NCBI GenBank assembly: GCA_028687645.1
Contig: JAQTZQ010000001.1
Location: forward strand, 1 to 64,000
Direction of reading: 5' to 3'
Origin: Rhodocyclaceae bacterium
GTDB lineage: Bacteria > Pseudomonadota > Gammaproteobacteria > Burkholderiales > Rhodocyclaceae
DNA length: 64,000 bases
Within the stretch, counting starts at the first letter, position 1, and each line of letters starts with the position of its first letter. The position numbers were made by a program, and so were the translations under genes. The notes under the pieces were generated by a model, which saw only the letters and a program-made list of their open reading frames with translations, was not told the DNA's origin and ran no database searches. This document shows positions 35,097-44,527 of the stretch, piece after piece.

Positions 35097-36626
35097 ATGC
35101 CGCCGTCAGAATCTACGCCGATTGTAATTTCGGGTGCTATCACTCACCTCCTATGCTGGATCGGTAGCCTCGACCTGAAATCCGCCAAAGCCTCTGAGGT
35201 CAACGGCCCAATCACGGCCACTGTCCGCGCGTTGGAATCTTCGCTAGCCAAGGTGGTTCTGCTTAGCAATTTCCCGGCTGCTGACAATACGCTATTCATG
35301 GATTGGCTGCGCCAGTACACGGCGGCAGAGATTGAGTTGGGCTGGGATCAGCCCGGTATGAGTCCTGTGGACTATCGCGCCATTCATGCCGCTGAGAAGG
35401 CGGTTCTGGTGCGTTATGCGCCTTTGGGCAAGCGTTCAGCCATTTTGCTCAGCCCAGGCACCCCGCAAATGCAGTCGGTCTGGTTGTTATTGGCCAAGAC
35501 CTATTACCCTGCCTTGGTGTTGCTGGCTTCGTCGATTCAGCAGGGTGTCGAGCAAGTCGATTTTCCGTTTCAGATTGCGGCGGAATTCACGCCGCTGTCC
35601 GATGCCAAGCTACACGAACTGGTCAGCGCACCGGAATCCGTCACCGAGTTTGACGACATTTTGACTTGTGCCGAAGGGGTGCAAACGCTCAAGCAGAAGG
35701 CGGCGCAATTAGCGCGGCGCGATCTGCCGGTGTTGTTGCTAGGTGAAACCGGTACCGGCAAGGAGCTGTTTGCCACTGCCATTCATCATGCCAGTACGCG
35801 GGACGGGCAGCCGATGATTGCCCTTAACTGTGGTGCCATCCCACCCGAACTGGTGGATGCGGAGTTGTTCGGCCATGAAAAGGGGGCCTTTACCGGTGCC
35901 ATACAGCGCAAGTCGGGTATTTTTGAGTCGGCTAATGGCGGCACGGTGTTTCTGGATGAGATTGGCGAGTTGCCTTTGCTTGCTCAGGTGCGCCTGCTGC
36001 GAGTGTTACAGGAAAAACGAATCCGGCGCGTGGGTGGGAGTGAGGAGGTCGCTATTGATGTGCGGATCATCGCCGCTACGCATCGTGACCTAGCCCAGCA
36101 GGTCGCCAGCGGGCAGTTCCGGGAAGACCTGTTTTATCGACTCTCCATTGGCGTACTGACACTACCGCCTCTGCGTGAACGTGCTGGTGACATCCTGTTT
36201 CTGGCCGAGCATCTGTTGCAGTCGATTGCGGCAGCAGAGGACTTGCCGGTCAAACGCCTTTCCAGCGAAGCCGCCTGTTTGATTCTGAACCACAGCTGGC
36301 CCGGCAATGTGCGAGAACTACAGAACACCCTGCTGCGGGCGACGCTCTGGCAACGCGGGGAGACTTTGACGGCGGATGACCTAGAACAGGCATTGCTGCG
36401 ACGACCGACCAGCTCGGATCGAGCCTCCGACACAATTCTTAACCGACCCTTTGGCGGCTCATTTCAGCTGGAAGCCCTGTTGGATGACGTAGAGCGCCAC
36501 TTTCTGTTGCGCGCAATGCAGCAAGCGAATGGGGTGAAGAAGGCGGCTTCGGATTTGCTCGGTTATCGCGATACGAATCAGACGCTGAACAAACGGCTGG
36601 CAAAGCATGGGCTCAGTATTGGGTGA
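35097..36626 (+). CDS. sigma-54 activator with RtcR/CARF-like sensor domain
   Basis: A 509-residue bacterial enhancer-binding protein. The N-terminal 190 residues include [19 protein letters not shown], a [13 protein letters not shown] segment and [23 protein letters not shown]. That order resembles the CARF domain of RtcR, which senses RNA-derived ligands. The AAA+ core follows: GETGTGKE (about 217), GAFTGA loop (about 264), FLDEIGE (about 284) and R-finger region. The C-terminal helix-turn-helix ([25 protein letters not shown]) is Fis-like. ATG 35097 is chosen over TTG 35079. It would act on the sigma-54 promoter at 30366; the ligand is unknown. Confidence 0.85.
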   Translation: MPPSESTPIVISGAITHLLCWIGSLDLKSAKASEVNGPITATVRALESSLAKVVLLSNFPAADNTLFMDWLRQYTAAEIELGWDQPGMSPVDYRAIHAAEKAVLVRYAPLGKRSAILLSPGTPQMQSVWLLLAKTYYPALVLLASSIQQGVEQVDFPFQIAAEFTPLSDAKLHELVSAPESVTEFDDILTCAEGVQTLKQKAAQLARRDLPVLLLGETGTGKELFATAIHHASTRDGQPMIALNCGAIPPELVDAELFGHEKGAFTGAIQRKSGIFESANGGTVFLDEIGELPLLAQVRLLRVLQEKRIRRVGGSEEVAIDVRIIAATHRDLAQQVASGQFREDLFYRLSIGVLTLPPLRERAGDILFLAEHLLQSIAAAEDLPVKRLSSEAACLILNHSWPGNVRELQNTLLRATLWQRGETLTADDLEQALLRRPTSSDRASDTILNRPFGGSFQLEALLDDVERHFLLRAMQQANGVKKAASDLLGYRDTNQTLNKRLAKHGLSIG

Positions 36627-36631
36627 TCAAT

Positions 36632-36838
36632 TTAACTGTTGAACTCGGGTGGTTGGCTTACTACGGGAAGTTCTGTCGCTCGACGAGGTATCCAGTGTTC
36701 AGGCATTTCAACAAGACGTTGTTGGCTTGGGCAATGCGAGAGTACCGTCGGTTTAGACATCACAAGATAAGGCGTTTGTATCACCCGGGAATTTTCGATG
36801 CAATACCGGCAAATCGGGAGCGAAACTTACTTCGATGA
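36632..36838 (+). pseudogene. group II intron maturase C-terminal remnant
   Basis: The frame VELGWLAYYGKFCRSTRYPVFRHFNKTLLAWAMREYRRFRHHK matches the C-terminal maturase (X/thumb) segment of group II intron reverse transcriptases (typically GWIxYYGRFYRSALYPxLRxIN...WAxRKYKR). The reverse transcriptase part is missing and the tail diverges. It abuts the activator stop. I find no clear intron domain V downstream, and 36839-36995 has no gene. Confidence 0.6.
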
Positions 36839-37067
36839 ATTTATGGGGAAGAAGGGAACATCCTTAGAGCCAGATTGGACAGAGAAATGGCCCTTCTAAA
36901 AGCGAATGGGGCTTATTGCTGTCAGATAAAATAGACCACAGCAATAAATGTGAACAGCGGCTTGGGTGAGCCCCTGAAAGGTCACTTTTGGTCAATTGGA
37001 TGGTGAGCAGAGGCTCCTATCAACAAATGACCCAACTGTCGCCCTCCTGATAAGAAAGAACAATAAC

Positions 37068-39161
37068 GTGAACTACGATCCGAAACGTGCGCTGGAACTT
37101 CTCCAAATCGGATCTGGTCGTGATGACGCGATCTTCCGTGAAGGTCAAGAAGATGCTATACGTCATATCGTTGAAGGCAAGGGACGCTTGCTGGTTGTGC
37201 AGAAGACCGGTTGGGGGAAGAGCTTTGTATATTTCATCGCGACCAAGCTGCTTCGTGAAGCCGGAAAAGGCCCCTCCTTATTGATCTCTCCACTGTTGGC
37301 GTTAATGCGAAACCAAATTGTTGCAGCGGAGAGGATGGGGGTTCGCGCTGCAGCGATCAACTCCGACAACTTTAGCGATTGGGCAAATATTGAACGGAGT
37401 CTTATAGCGGGTGAGCTAGATATTCTTTTGATTTCACCCGAGAGGCTAGCAAATGAACGATTTAGTACGAAAGTGTTAGCTAGTGTCGCTGACCAGATTG
37501 CCATGTTGGTAATTGATGAAACACATTGCATTTCTGATTGGGGGCATGACTTCCGCCCTCACTACCGACTACTAGAACGCATCGTGAAAACCCTGCCACC
37601 TAATTTACGGCTTTTGGCAACCACTGCGACTGCCAACAATCGCGTGATGGAAGATCTCGTTGCCGTGTTAGGACCAAAGTTAGATGTTTCACGGGGCGAT
37701 TTGAATCGCACCTCCCTATCACTCCAAACCATTCGCTTACCGAGCCAGGCTGAGCGCCTTGCATGGTTGGCGGAGCAACTCTCCACCCTAGAGGGTCACG
37801 GCATCATTTACACGCTGACCGTGCGAGATGCACAGTTGGTCACAGCATGGCTGATGTTTCGTGGGTTCAATGTTAAAACCTACACAGGTGCCACTGCTGA
37901 AAATCGTGAGACTCTTGAGAACGAGTTATTAGACAACAAAGTCAAAGCTCTTGTGGCTACAGCGGCACTGGGGATGGGGTATGACAAACCCGATCTGGCA
38001 TTTGTAATCCATTACCAAAGGACAGGTTCTGTCGTTGAATACTATCAGCAGGTCGGTAGGGCTGGACGTGCGCTAGAGTCGGCGTATGGAGTACTTCTGA
38101 GTGGCGAAGAAGAAGTCAATATTGGGGACTGGTTTATCAATTCAGCATTCCCAACGCGACAAGAGGTCGCATACGTTCTTGAGGCGCTTGAGGAAGCCCC
38201 AGAAGGGCTTACCCTCAATGATCTCTTAATGCGAGTCAATCTAAGCATGGCTCGTATTGAAAAAACCATCGCATTGCTTTCACTAGAGTCGCCAGCACCA
38301 ATAGTCAATGACGGCAAATATTGGCAACTCACTGCAGCAAGATTGAGTGAGGATTTTTGGGCACGAGCGGAAAGACTCACAGCTCTGCGGCGTGTCGAGC
38401 AGCAGCAAATGCACGACTACGTCGATCTCCCTTATGGGGGGCATATGCGTTATCTAGTAAGTGCGCTTGACGGTGATACAAATGCCGTGACAACTCCTGT
38501 CCTTCCCCCTCTTTCGACTGTTGTAAACGCAGAGTTGGTTCAGGCAGCCATAAAGTTTCTTCAATCTGCAATTCATGCAATCCAGCCACGCAAACAATGG
38601 CCACAAGGGGGACTGCCTAAATATGGAATTAATGCGCAGTTGGGGCCAAGAAGCATTGCAAAAGAACACCAGGCTCAGCCGGGAAGGGCTCTCTGCGTTT
38701 GGGGTGATGCCGGCTGGGGTGGCAAGGTTAAGCGAGGAAAATATCACGATGGCAAATTCTCAGACGAACTGGTTATTGCATGCGTGGACATGATTAAGGG
38801 GTGGAGCCCTCAACCCAAGCCAGCATGGGTAACATGCGTACCTTCGCTGCGCCATCCTTTTCTCGTTCCTAATTTTGCGAAACGATTGGCTGAGGCATTG
38901 GAGTTACCTTTTTTTATGGTTATCGCAAAGACTGATGAAAGGCCTGAACAAAAGAAAATGGCAAACATTGTTCAGCAGGTGCGCAATATTGACGGTTCAC
39001 TCGAGCTAAATGGTCAACCTGTATCTCATGGACCGGTATTGTTAGTCGATGACATGGTTGATTCACGGTGGACGCTCACGGTATCGGCCTGGCTTTTGCG
39101 TAAAGGAGGTAGCGGAGACGTTTGGCCTTTGGCACTCTCGCAAACGGGGTACGACGCATGA
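37068..39161 (+). CDS. RecQ-like helicase fused to C-terminal phosphoribosyltransferase domain
   Basis: About 697 residues. Helicase motifs are REGQEDAI (Q/0 motif), [11 protein letters not shown] (Walker A, about 45), [17 protein letters not shown] (about 148, RecQ-type), ATTATANNR (about 185) and [14 protein letters not shown] (about 325). A winged-helix-like middle follows. The C-terminal 120 residues end with [21 protein letters not shown], the PRPP-binding loop of type I phosphoribosyltransferases (ComFC-like), an unusual fusion. I prefer GTG 37068, where the conserved [10 protein letters not shown] begins, to the track's TTG 36996. It overlaps the DprA-like gene (ATGA) and forms a pair with it. 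Confidence 0.85.
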   Translation: MNYDPKRALELLQIGSGRDDAIFREGQEDAIRHIVEGKGRLLVVQKTGWGKSFVYFIATKLLREAGKGPSLLISPLLALMRNQIVAAERMGVRAAAINSDNFSDWANIERSLIAGELDILLISPERLANERFSTKVLASVADQIAMLVIDETHCISDWGHDFRPHYRLLERIVKTLPPNLRLLATTATANNRVMEDLVAVLGPKLDVSRGDLNRTSLSLQTIRLPSQAERLAWLAEQLSTLEGHGIIYTLTVRDAQLVTAWLMFRGFNVKTYTGATAENRETLENELLDNKVKALVATAALGMGYDKPDLAFVIHYQRTGSVVEYYQQVGRAGRALESAYGVLLSGEEEVNIGDWFINSAFPTRQEVAYVLEALEEAPEGLTLNDLLMRVNLSMARIEKTIALLSLESPAPIVNDGKYWQLTAARLSEDFWARAERLTALRRVEQQQMHDYVDLPYGGHMRYLVSALDGDTNAVTTPVLPPLSTVVNAELVQAAIKFLQSAIHAIQPRKQWPQGGLPKYGINAQLGPRSIAKEHQAQPGRALCVWGDAGWGGKVKRGKYHDGKFSDELVIACVDMIKGWSPQPKPAWVTCVPSLRHPFLVPNFAKRLAEALELPFFMVIAKTDERPEQKKMANIVQQVRNIDGSLELNGQPVSHGPVLLVDDMVDSRWTLTVSAWLLRKGGSGDVWPLALSQTGYDA

Positions 39162-40579
39162 CGTCACTATGCTCTCCAAATACAAAAGCAATCTTATTGC
39201 TCACTGCACCGCTGATAGTAGGGGGTAAATCATCAACACCAGAGCTACTTAAGCCGAGCGAATACAATAACCTCGCCTTTCATTTGCGCGAAATGAAGGC
39301 GCAACCAGCCGATCTCATATCTCCGGATGCGATTAATCTCATCCGTGCTTGCCAGACTGTAGTTGACGAAAACCGTCTGAAACAACTGTTGGCGCGTGGA
39401 TTCCTACTTAGCCAAGCTGTTGAGCGATGGCATGCCCGTGCGATATGGGTAGTTAGTCGTGCTGATGCGGATTACCCACAACGTTTAAAGACGCAACTGC
39501 GCGAAAAGTCACCCGCCTTGCTTTACGGTTGCGGTGACATCAGTCTTTTGGATTCTGGTGGACTTGCCATAGTTGGGTCGCGTCATGTGGATGATTCACT
39601 TGTTAACTACACGCTGGAAATAGGCAGACTTACCGCTCGTTCTGGTAAGGCATTGGTCTCAGGTGGAGCCAAGGGGATCGACCAGGCGGCCATGCGAGGG
39701 GCATTGAGTGCTGGCGGCAAAGTTCGGGGTGTTCTCGCGGATGGCCTAGAGAAAATGGCATTGGAACGCGAGTACCGCAATCCGTTGCTCAATGGTCAAC
39801 TGGTATTAATCTCGCCGTATGACCCTAATGCGGGATTTAACGTTGGTCACGCAATGGAGCGTAACAAATTTATATATGCATTGGCAGATGCATCCTTGGT
39901 TGTAAGTTCTGATGTTGGAAAGGGCGGAACTTGGACGGGGGCCGTTGAACAACTCAATAAACAGAAGTCAGTTCCTGTCTATGTTAGATCGACAGGGGAG
40001 CCGTCAGAGGGGCTTGAGGCACTCCTTAAGAAGGGTGCGATTTCTTGGCCTAACCCACAAGACGTGAATTCGTTCGAGGCAGTATTCGATGTGGTGATAC
40101 CAATCCCGGATGCATCCCCCCAGATTGCTCTATCTTTATTTTCGGACAATCAGCCTGCCAAACCTGCGGTTTCAACACAAGTGTTACTCGAACCTGTCCA
40201 GGTATCTCAAAAAGGGGGGGAGTTATTGGCAACAATTGCCGCGCTTCCTGATGAACGACTAACGACCGTATTAGCTGAGGAGCCGATAACTTTGAAGCAG
40301 GAGTGTGACGTCGAAATCGGCAATACGAATGATTTGTCAAAACAGACGTCGGCATCGGCAGAAATGCTATTCGCAGCAGTACGTGAGGCGATTCGGCAGA
40401 TATTGAGCAATCCGATGAATGACTCCGAAGTTGCCGCCACTTTAAATGTCACAACTACTCAAGCAAAGGAGTGGCTAAAACGCTTGGTCGATGAAGGTTA
40501 TTTGGAGAAACAAAAAAAACCAGTCGCCTACATTATCAAGAGAAAAGGGGCGTTAGATTTGTCTGATAAGTCAAATTAG
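39158..40579 (+). CDS. DprA-like protein (SLOG fold) with C-terminal winged helix
   Basis: A 473-residue protein. The core has [41 protein letters not shown] (about residues 135-175) and [19 protein letters not shown], the DprA/Smf Rossmann-type fold. DprA loads RecA on single-stranded DNA in transformation. The C-terminus ([30 protein letters not shown]) is a winged helix as in DprA relatives. The ATG overlaps the RecQ-PRTase stop. In defence contexts SLOG domains also bind nucleotide signals, so its job may be sensing rather than transformation. Confidence 0.85.
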   Translation: MTSLCSPNTKAILLLTAPLIVGGKSSTPELLKPSEYNNLAFHLREMKAQPADLISPDAINLIRACQTVVDENRLKQLLARGFLLSQAVERWHARAIWVVSRADADYPQRLKTQLREKSPALLYGCGDISLLDSGGLAIVGSRHVDDSLVNYTLEIGRLTARSGKALVSGGAKGIDQAAMRGALSAGGKVRGVLADGLEKMALEREYRNPLLNGQLVLISPYDPNAGFNVGHAMERNKFIYALADASLVVSSDVGKGGTWTGAVEQLNKQKSVPVYVRSTGEPSEGLEALLKKGAISWPNPQDVNSFEAVFDVVIPIPDASPQIALSLFSDNQPAKPAVSTQVLLEPVQVSQKGGELLATIAALPDERLTTVLAEEPITLKQECDVEIGNTNDLSKQTSASAEMLFAAVREAIRQILSNPMNDSEVAATLNVTTTQAKEWLKRLVDEGYLEKQKKPVAYIIKRKGALDLSDKSN

Positions 40580-40580
40580 C

Positions 40581-40877
40581 ATGACTCGATCTGAACTTGT
40601 AGCTTCTTTGGCGCAGCGTTTCCCTCAGCTTGTTCTAAAAGATGCCGAAATGGCCGTCACCGAGATACTTGGTGCAATTGCGGCAGCGTTAACGGCAGGA
40701 AATCGAGTTGAAATTCGTGGTTTCGGCTCTTTTGCCCTGAACTACCGGCCACCACGCACCGGCAGGAACCCGAAAACTGGGGAAAAAGTGGCTGTGCCAG
40801 GCAAATATGTGCCTCACTTCAAGGCAGGTAAGGAGCTGCGCGAATTGGTGATTGCAGCTTCAGTTAGCGTCAACTAG
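40581..40877 (+). CDS. ihfB: integration host factor beta subunit-like protein
   Basis: A 98-residue HU/IHF-family protein. The helical body [26 protein letters not shown], the beta arm [41 protein letters not shown] and the length match IhfB. It bends DNA and assists site-specific recombination and sigma-54 promoters, both of which this island has. It starts one base after the dprA-like stop. A truncated, diverged copy lies at 20988. Confidence 0.92.
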   Translation: MTRSELVASLAQRFPQLVLKDAEMAVTEILGAIAAALTAGNRVEIRGFGSFALNYRPPRTGRNPKTGEKVAVPGKYVPHFKAGKELRELVIAASVSVN

Positions 40878-41050
40878 CAGCATCCAGTGCGACTTATATT
40901 GACCTGACCTAGCGGCATAGTTCTCCCGACTTAATAGTTATGGAGAGCATCATGAATCGTCGGCAATTTTTTCTGGCACTGGCGGCATAGTGATGGAGGC
41001 CGATGGGTGATTACTCAGTAGGGCAAGCAATTCGCTGGCATCTAGTCGGC

Positions 41051-41407
41051 CTAGCGTTTTTTGCGGGCAGGAAGCTGGGTTACCAAAATCGTGTCATTTG
41101 AAGCACACCCGCTACCATCATCACCTGTATCAGTTGCGAATTGGATTGCGTCTTGCAGTTCCCCACCGAAATTCGTTTTCGACACGAAAAAATAACCTAC
41201 TTTCCCTTGATAGATGGTCGCAGCAGAGTTGAGCCTTCCTCGTCCGTTGCCATCAGCGAGGTAGCGATCCAACCCCTCAAGCTGTCGAGCCTGGAGGTTG
41301 CTAATTGTTGGCTCAAGTTTGCTTATCGTCATATGAATTGAAAGTGATCCATCATCAAGCGATTCGGACACTACCTGAACGTTCGGCTTATTTTTTGCAA
41401 TCGACAT
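41051..41407 (-). CDS. hypothetical protein downstream of ParE/Phd pair
   Basis: A 118-residue soluble protein (MSIAKNKPNVQVVSESLDDGS...), beta-rich in the N-terminus, with YQGKVGYFFVSKTNFGGELQDAI in the middle and a basic end LPARKKR. GGAG lies seven bases upstream of ATG 41407. I do not recognise it. It is 23 bases after the toxin gene on the same strand and may belong to the same transcript. Confidence 0.5.
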   Translation of the reverse strand: MSIAKNKPNVQVVSESLDDGSLSIHMTISKLEPTISNLQARQLEGLDRYLADGNGRGRLNSAATIYQGKVGYFFVSKTNFGGELQDAIQFATDTGDDGSGCASNDTILVTQLPARKKR

Positions 41408-41430
41408 GAAGTTTCTCCAATGTCCTTGGG

Positions 41431-41817
41431 TTAAGGCATATCGCTTGAGTAAACAAGCTGACGCTGATGTTTCAGAGCCAGCAACACTACATCAGTCTCC
41501 GAGTGGGCGTAGAGCGCGATATGCTGGCCGACAACGTACTCCCTAAGGTTCGGCAGCCCAGCTTGCTCCGCCAGTTGCAATACCGCCTCAAGTCTAAGCT
41601 GAGCCTGTATTGACGTTGCTGCCAGAAAACGGGCAGGCCGCCCACCAGCAGGTGACCACTGCAATACTGCAACCATTTCTCGCAGTTCAGCTTTCAGCTT
41701 GGTTAAACGTGCATCGGCGCTGTCAGCGTCCTGCTGAATAAAGAACTGGTGAGCAGCATCCAAATTGGCAATGAAGTTCGGCGCAGCCTCAACTTTGGCG
41801 TTTAACGGTAGTGCCAT
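41431..41817 (-). CDS. ParE/RelE-family toxin
   Basis: A 128-residue protein. NFIANLDAAHQFFIQQDADSADARL and ELREMVAVLQWSPAGGRPARFL, then LREYVVGQHIALYAHSETDVVLLALKHQRQL, match the ParE/RelE fold (helical hairpin then four-stranded sheet). The insertion between the blocks is long for ParE. It starts four bases after the antitoxin stop. ParE inhibits gyrase and RelE cleaves mRNA; which applies here cannot be told. Confidence 0.7.
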   Translation of the reverse strand: MALPLNAKVEAAPNFIANLDAAHQFFIQQDADSADARLTKLKAELREMVAVLQWSPAGGRPARFLAATSIQAQLRLEAVLQLAEQAGLPNLREYVVGQHIALYAHSETDVVLLALKHQRQLVYSSDMP

Positions 41818-41821
41818 AGCC

Positions 41822-42097
41822 TCAGGTCAAGGCTTTCATCAGATCAACATTCGATACACGCTTGCCTGCCAAGACTTCACGCAAACCAGTTTCGGCTTCT
41901 GTTAATAGCACCAAACTGGCATGTTCTTGCTCTAACGCGCGGTAGTAATCCAGTTTCTTGGCATCAACCAAAGCAACATAAGCAGAGCCGTTTTTGGTCA
42001 GCAGCTTCTCCGCACCATTCACCACATCATCAGCCAACTCGGTAAGGCGAGCACGTGCCTCGCTGATGGGCACGACATCCTGTGCGCTGTAACTCAT
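41822..42097 (-). CDS. Phd/YefM-like antitoxin
   Basis: A 91-residue protein. PISEARARLTELADDVVNGAEKLLTKNGSAYVALVDAKKLDYY is the Phd/YefM fold (N-terminal DNA-binding domain), followed by a toxin-neutralising helical tail. AAGGGG precedes the ATG. It precedes the toxin in the usual order and is likely to repress its own promoter at the ACGTTAACGT palindrome just upstream. Confidence 0.75.
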   Translation of the reverse strand: MSYSAQDVVPISEARARLTELADDVVNGAEKLLTKNGSAYVALVDAKKLDYYRALEQEHASLVLLTEAETGLREVLAGKRVSNVDLMKALT

Positions 42098-42116
42098 TTC
42101 AAACCCCTTAATGAAT

Positions 42117-42126
42117 ACGTTAACGT
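42117..42126. promoter_or_regulatory. ACGTTAACGT palindrome, probable antitoxin operator
   Basis: A perfect 10-base palindrome begins 20 bases upstream of the antitoxin start codon, in the expected promoter position for an autoregulated toxin-antitoxin operon. Confidence 0.4.
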
Positions 42127-42165
42127 TTACTCTAGCAGATTTGACGTACTAGCTACGCAGCTTAA

Positions 42166-43362
42166 CTAATCATTGGCACGATAGCGTTCATGATCTGCGA
42201 ACAATGCTTCGGGTGTTTTGATGGCAGTGGAGACAGCGGTCGAAGAAAAAACATAACACTCGAACTCATCTGGTAGGGCGAAATCGTCGGTTGCAGCCAA
42301 ATACCGCTCCAAATCCTGATGCGCGGCCAACTGCTTGGCGTTGGCAACAGGGATTTTCAAATCAATGCCTATCGCTTTAATGACCTTGCAGGCGTTCGCA
42401 AATGCGGCATGAGATTTCCTCTGGCTGGCGAACATCGTATGGCGGCGAGGATCGTGCCCATCAAAGTACCAAGCCAATAAATCCTTCTGCGCACTGCTCA
42501 GGCCAGTCAGTTCCTGGTCACCAGGCATTGACGTTGGAAATTTCTGGTTGAGGCCAAAATCGTCCTGGACCAAAGCCAGAATTTCGGCATTTATACTGTC
42601 ACTATCACTTTGCCAATTAGCTGGATTGACTTTGTCGTTGCGCGTCAGCCAGTGTTTGTTCAGTTCTACCTCGATAAACAGATATTCTTGGCACAACGTA
42701 AGGTAAAAGTCAGGGATTTCCTCGACATCGAGGGTATAGGGCACCCTGGACATCCAGAAGTGTGGGTCGTTGAGGGCAAAAAATCGCACACTGTGATCCT
42801 TGAGGTGCAACTCCCAGTGGCCGTTGCGCTGGCTGCCATGAAATTGCAGTTGATCACGATAAGCCGTCGTCCAAGAAACTTTCTGGTTATGTAGGAGCTC
42901 TGCACGGTCAGACAACGTACTGACGGCCAGACGAACTTCCTCGAGACTCTCCAGCGGTACGAATAAACCGGCAGTCGCGTTAAGGACCTTGCTACGTTCA
43001 ACGCTGAACAATTTGACCAAATCCAAGGGGCGATCCCAAAAAATCAGCCACTCCTGTAGCAAGCTCAACGCAAGCTGTGCAGCCATAGGCATGTCGTTGT
43101 GAGTCAAAAGCTCGCAACTGACGGTGCAATCTCCGGGATAGAGTTCGACTTGGTAGCCCTTGAAGCGTCCCGACGCGCCATAGACAACAGATATGGCAAA
43201 TTCGCTGCCGGTGATGTAGGAAAACGGCATGATTGGTGAAGGCACCGTCTTGCTGCGTAATTCGACACAGTCGCTGCTACCTGAGTAACCCGGCAAGGCT
43301 CGTAGCACCTTGCGCCGAAGGTCGGTTGTATCGGGATAAAAGTTAATAGTGAGTTTTCTCAT
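42166..43362 (-). CDS. unknown protein, paralog of the 44528 gene
   Basis: A 398-residue protein without membrane segments. It shares spaced motifs with the product at 44528..45463: VLNATAGLFVPLESLEE against LIDATAAFFVKCRSEED, RFFALNDPHFWM against NFYAMSDPDALI, and EVELNKHWLTRNDKVNPANW against EANLTRNWLIQNKYQNPNAW. The common core recalls the beta-rich rep proteins of filamentous phages, but the resemblance is weak and I do not assign it. GGAG precedes ATG 43362. It is the last of three minus-strand genes around a JAB protease. Confidence 0.5.
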   Translation of the reverse strand: MRKLTINFYPDTTDLRRKVLRALPGYSGSSDCVELRSKTVPSPIMPFSYITGSEFAISVVYGASGRFKGYQVELYPGDCTVSCELLTHNDMPMAAQLALSLLQEWLIFWDRPLDLVKLFSVERSKVLNATAGLFVPLESLEEVRLAVSTLSDRAELLHNQKVSWTTAYRDQLQFHGSQRNGHWELHLKDHSVRFFALNDPHFWMSRVPYTLDVEEIPDFYLTLCQEYLFIEVELNKHWLTRNDKVNPANWQSDSDSINAEILALVQDDFGLNQKFPTSMPGDQELTGLSSAQKDLLAWYFDGHDPRRHTMFASQRKSHAAFANACKVIKAIGIDLKIPVANAKQLAAHQDLERYLAATDDFALPDEFECYVFSSTAVSTAIKTPEALFADHERYRAND

Positions 43363-43490
43363 GATTTGCTCCGGGAAGTGATGTCAACGAATAGGCAGCG
43401 CGAACCAGCTCGCTGCTGTTATGTTGGCTTTACAGTATTTGGCGACAAAAAATAAGCCGCACAAAGTTGGTTTGAAATAAGGTGCGCAGA

Positions 43491-44216
43491 TCAGCAGAAC
43501 ATCGTTTGACTCATCCCTAATACCGGGCAATACAATTTTACGGAGGTGTCATCAACCGGAAGTGCGCTGTCCGAGTCAAATACGTGCGCCTTGATCCAGC
43601 ACCGAAACGAAAGCGTTTTGCCGGTGCCATCATCCCCATAGTAGGGAAACTCAATTGCGCTGAAATGATCGAGGTAGCGACCAGTGCATAGCGACCCGGC
43701 AGTCCTCATTCTATAAAGCGTAACCACTATGCCTAAATAATATGGGCCAACTTGCAACATTTGACGCACGTTTCCAAAATCGCCCTCAGAACTTCCTGGG
43801 CTACCTGAGAAACGGTAAAGGCCTTGACGATTAATCAACCTTATATCGACTGTTGTCCCGTCATCTAGTGCTTCGCCGCAGCGACATGGGTGGCTGTGAA
43901 AATCCCCCATATACTCCAACGTGGGCATGATTTGCATATGCACCGCTTGATGCAACACGTCGGACTGGCGGTAGCTTTCGCATGAGTTCGGCTGACGGTC
44001 TACGATTGTGTGTACGCTGGCATACGTCAGATCAAGTTGCACTGTCGAACTGTTGCCGTTGAGGCCAACCGTTTTCCGGCCAAAGAGAGAACCACAGGTC
44101 TCGACGGGGATATGGTTGCCGCTACTCAGGTTGCTCGGCAAGGGAACGATGTAAGACTCAAACGCCGACGCCAAAATATGAGCGAGTGCTAGATCGTGAA
44201 GATGAATATTAATCAT
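43491..44216 (-). CDS. JAB/MPN-domain metalloprotease
   Basis: A 241-residue protein. The MPN core has HIPVETCGSLFGR (Glu of the E-x2-G-x2-x-G strand) and YMGDFHSHPCRCGEALDDGTTVD. The latter gives the His-x-His metal ligands and, after about ten residues, an Asp, as in the JAMM motif. This family removes ubiquitin-like modifiers or cleaves peptides and appears in bacterial antiviral and ubiquitin-like operons. No E1/E2-like gene is nearby. ATG 44216 is preferred to TTG 44228. It sits between two paralogous genes on the same strand. Confidence 0.75.
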   Translation of the reverse strand: MINIHLHDLALAHILASAFESYIVPLPSNLSSGNHIPVETCGSLFGRKTVGLNGNSSTVQLDLTYASVHTIVDRQPNSCESYRQSDVLHQAVHMQIMPTLEYMGDFHSHPCRCGEALDDGTTVDIRLINRQGLYRFSGSPGSSEGDFGNVRQMLQVGPYYLGIVVTLYRMRTAGSLCTGRYLDHFSAIEFPYYGDDGTGKTLSFRCWIKAHVFDSDSALPVDDTSVKLYCPVLGMSQTMFC

Positions 44217-44228
44217 GGTCAATCTCAA

Positions 44229-44527
44229 TTGATAGCCAGGCCCTGGCTTGTAGTTGAGGGCCTGGTGAAGTTAATTGGTAAAGGCAATCCGATAGGCAGT
44301 GACGCGGAGTCGGCTCGGATTCCCATAACAAAGCGACGTATGCTGGTTCAGCAAGCAGGTTGCATCAGTCGAACATACAGGCTGGGCGCACATCAAAAAG
44401 CCCTAGTGATTTTTATGAACTGGGGCTTTTCCTCGGTTGCTGGCATCACTGGAGTTCAATAGTCGAGGTACGCCATCGGCTTCAGGTAAAACTTCAGCTT
44501 AGCCACCCTTGAAAGGGTGGCAAAAAA
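44229..44527. other. gene-free stretch with hairpin at 44502..44521
   Basis: About 300 bases without a convincing gene. It contains a short imperfect terminator-like motif near 44397-44436 (AAAAGCCC ... GGGGCTTTT). A perfect 9-bp hairpin GCCACCCTT/AAGGGTGGC at 44502..44521 begins six bases after the stop of the 44528 gene in its direction of transcription. That hairpin has no T-run on the minus strand, so a role in mRNA stability is as likely as termination. Confidence 0.4.

Noticed and set aside
40952-40990. Short frame MNRRQFFLALAA with a good ribosome binding site after ihfB
   Set aside because: Only 12 codons before a stop. It resembles the start of a signal peptide, so it may be a broken gene remnant, but there is too little to support a feature.
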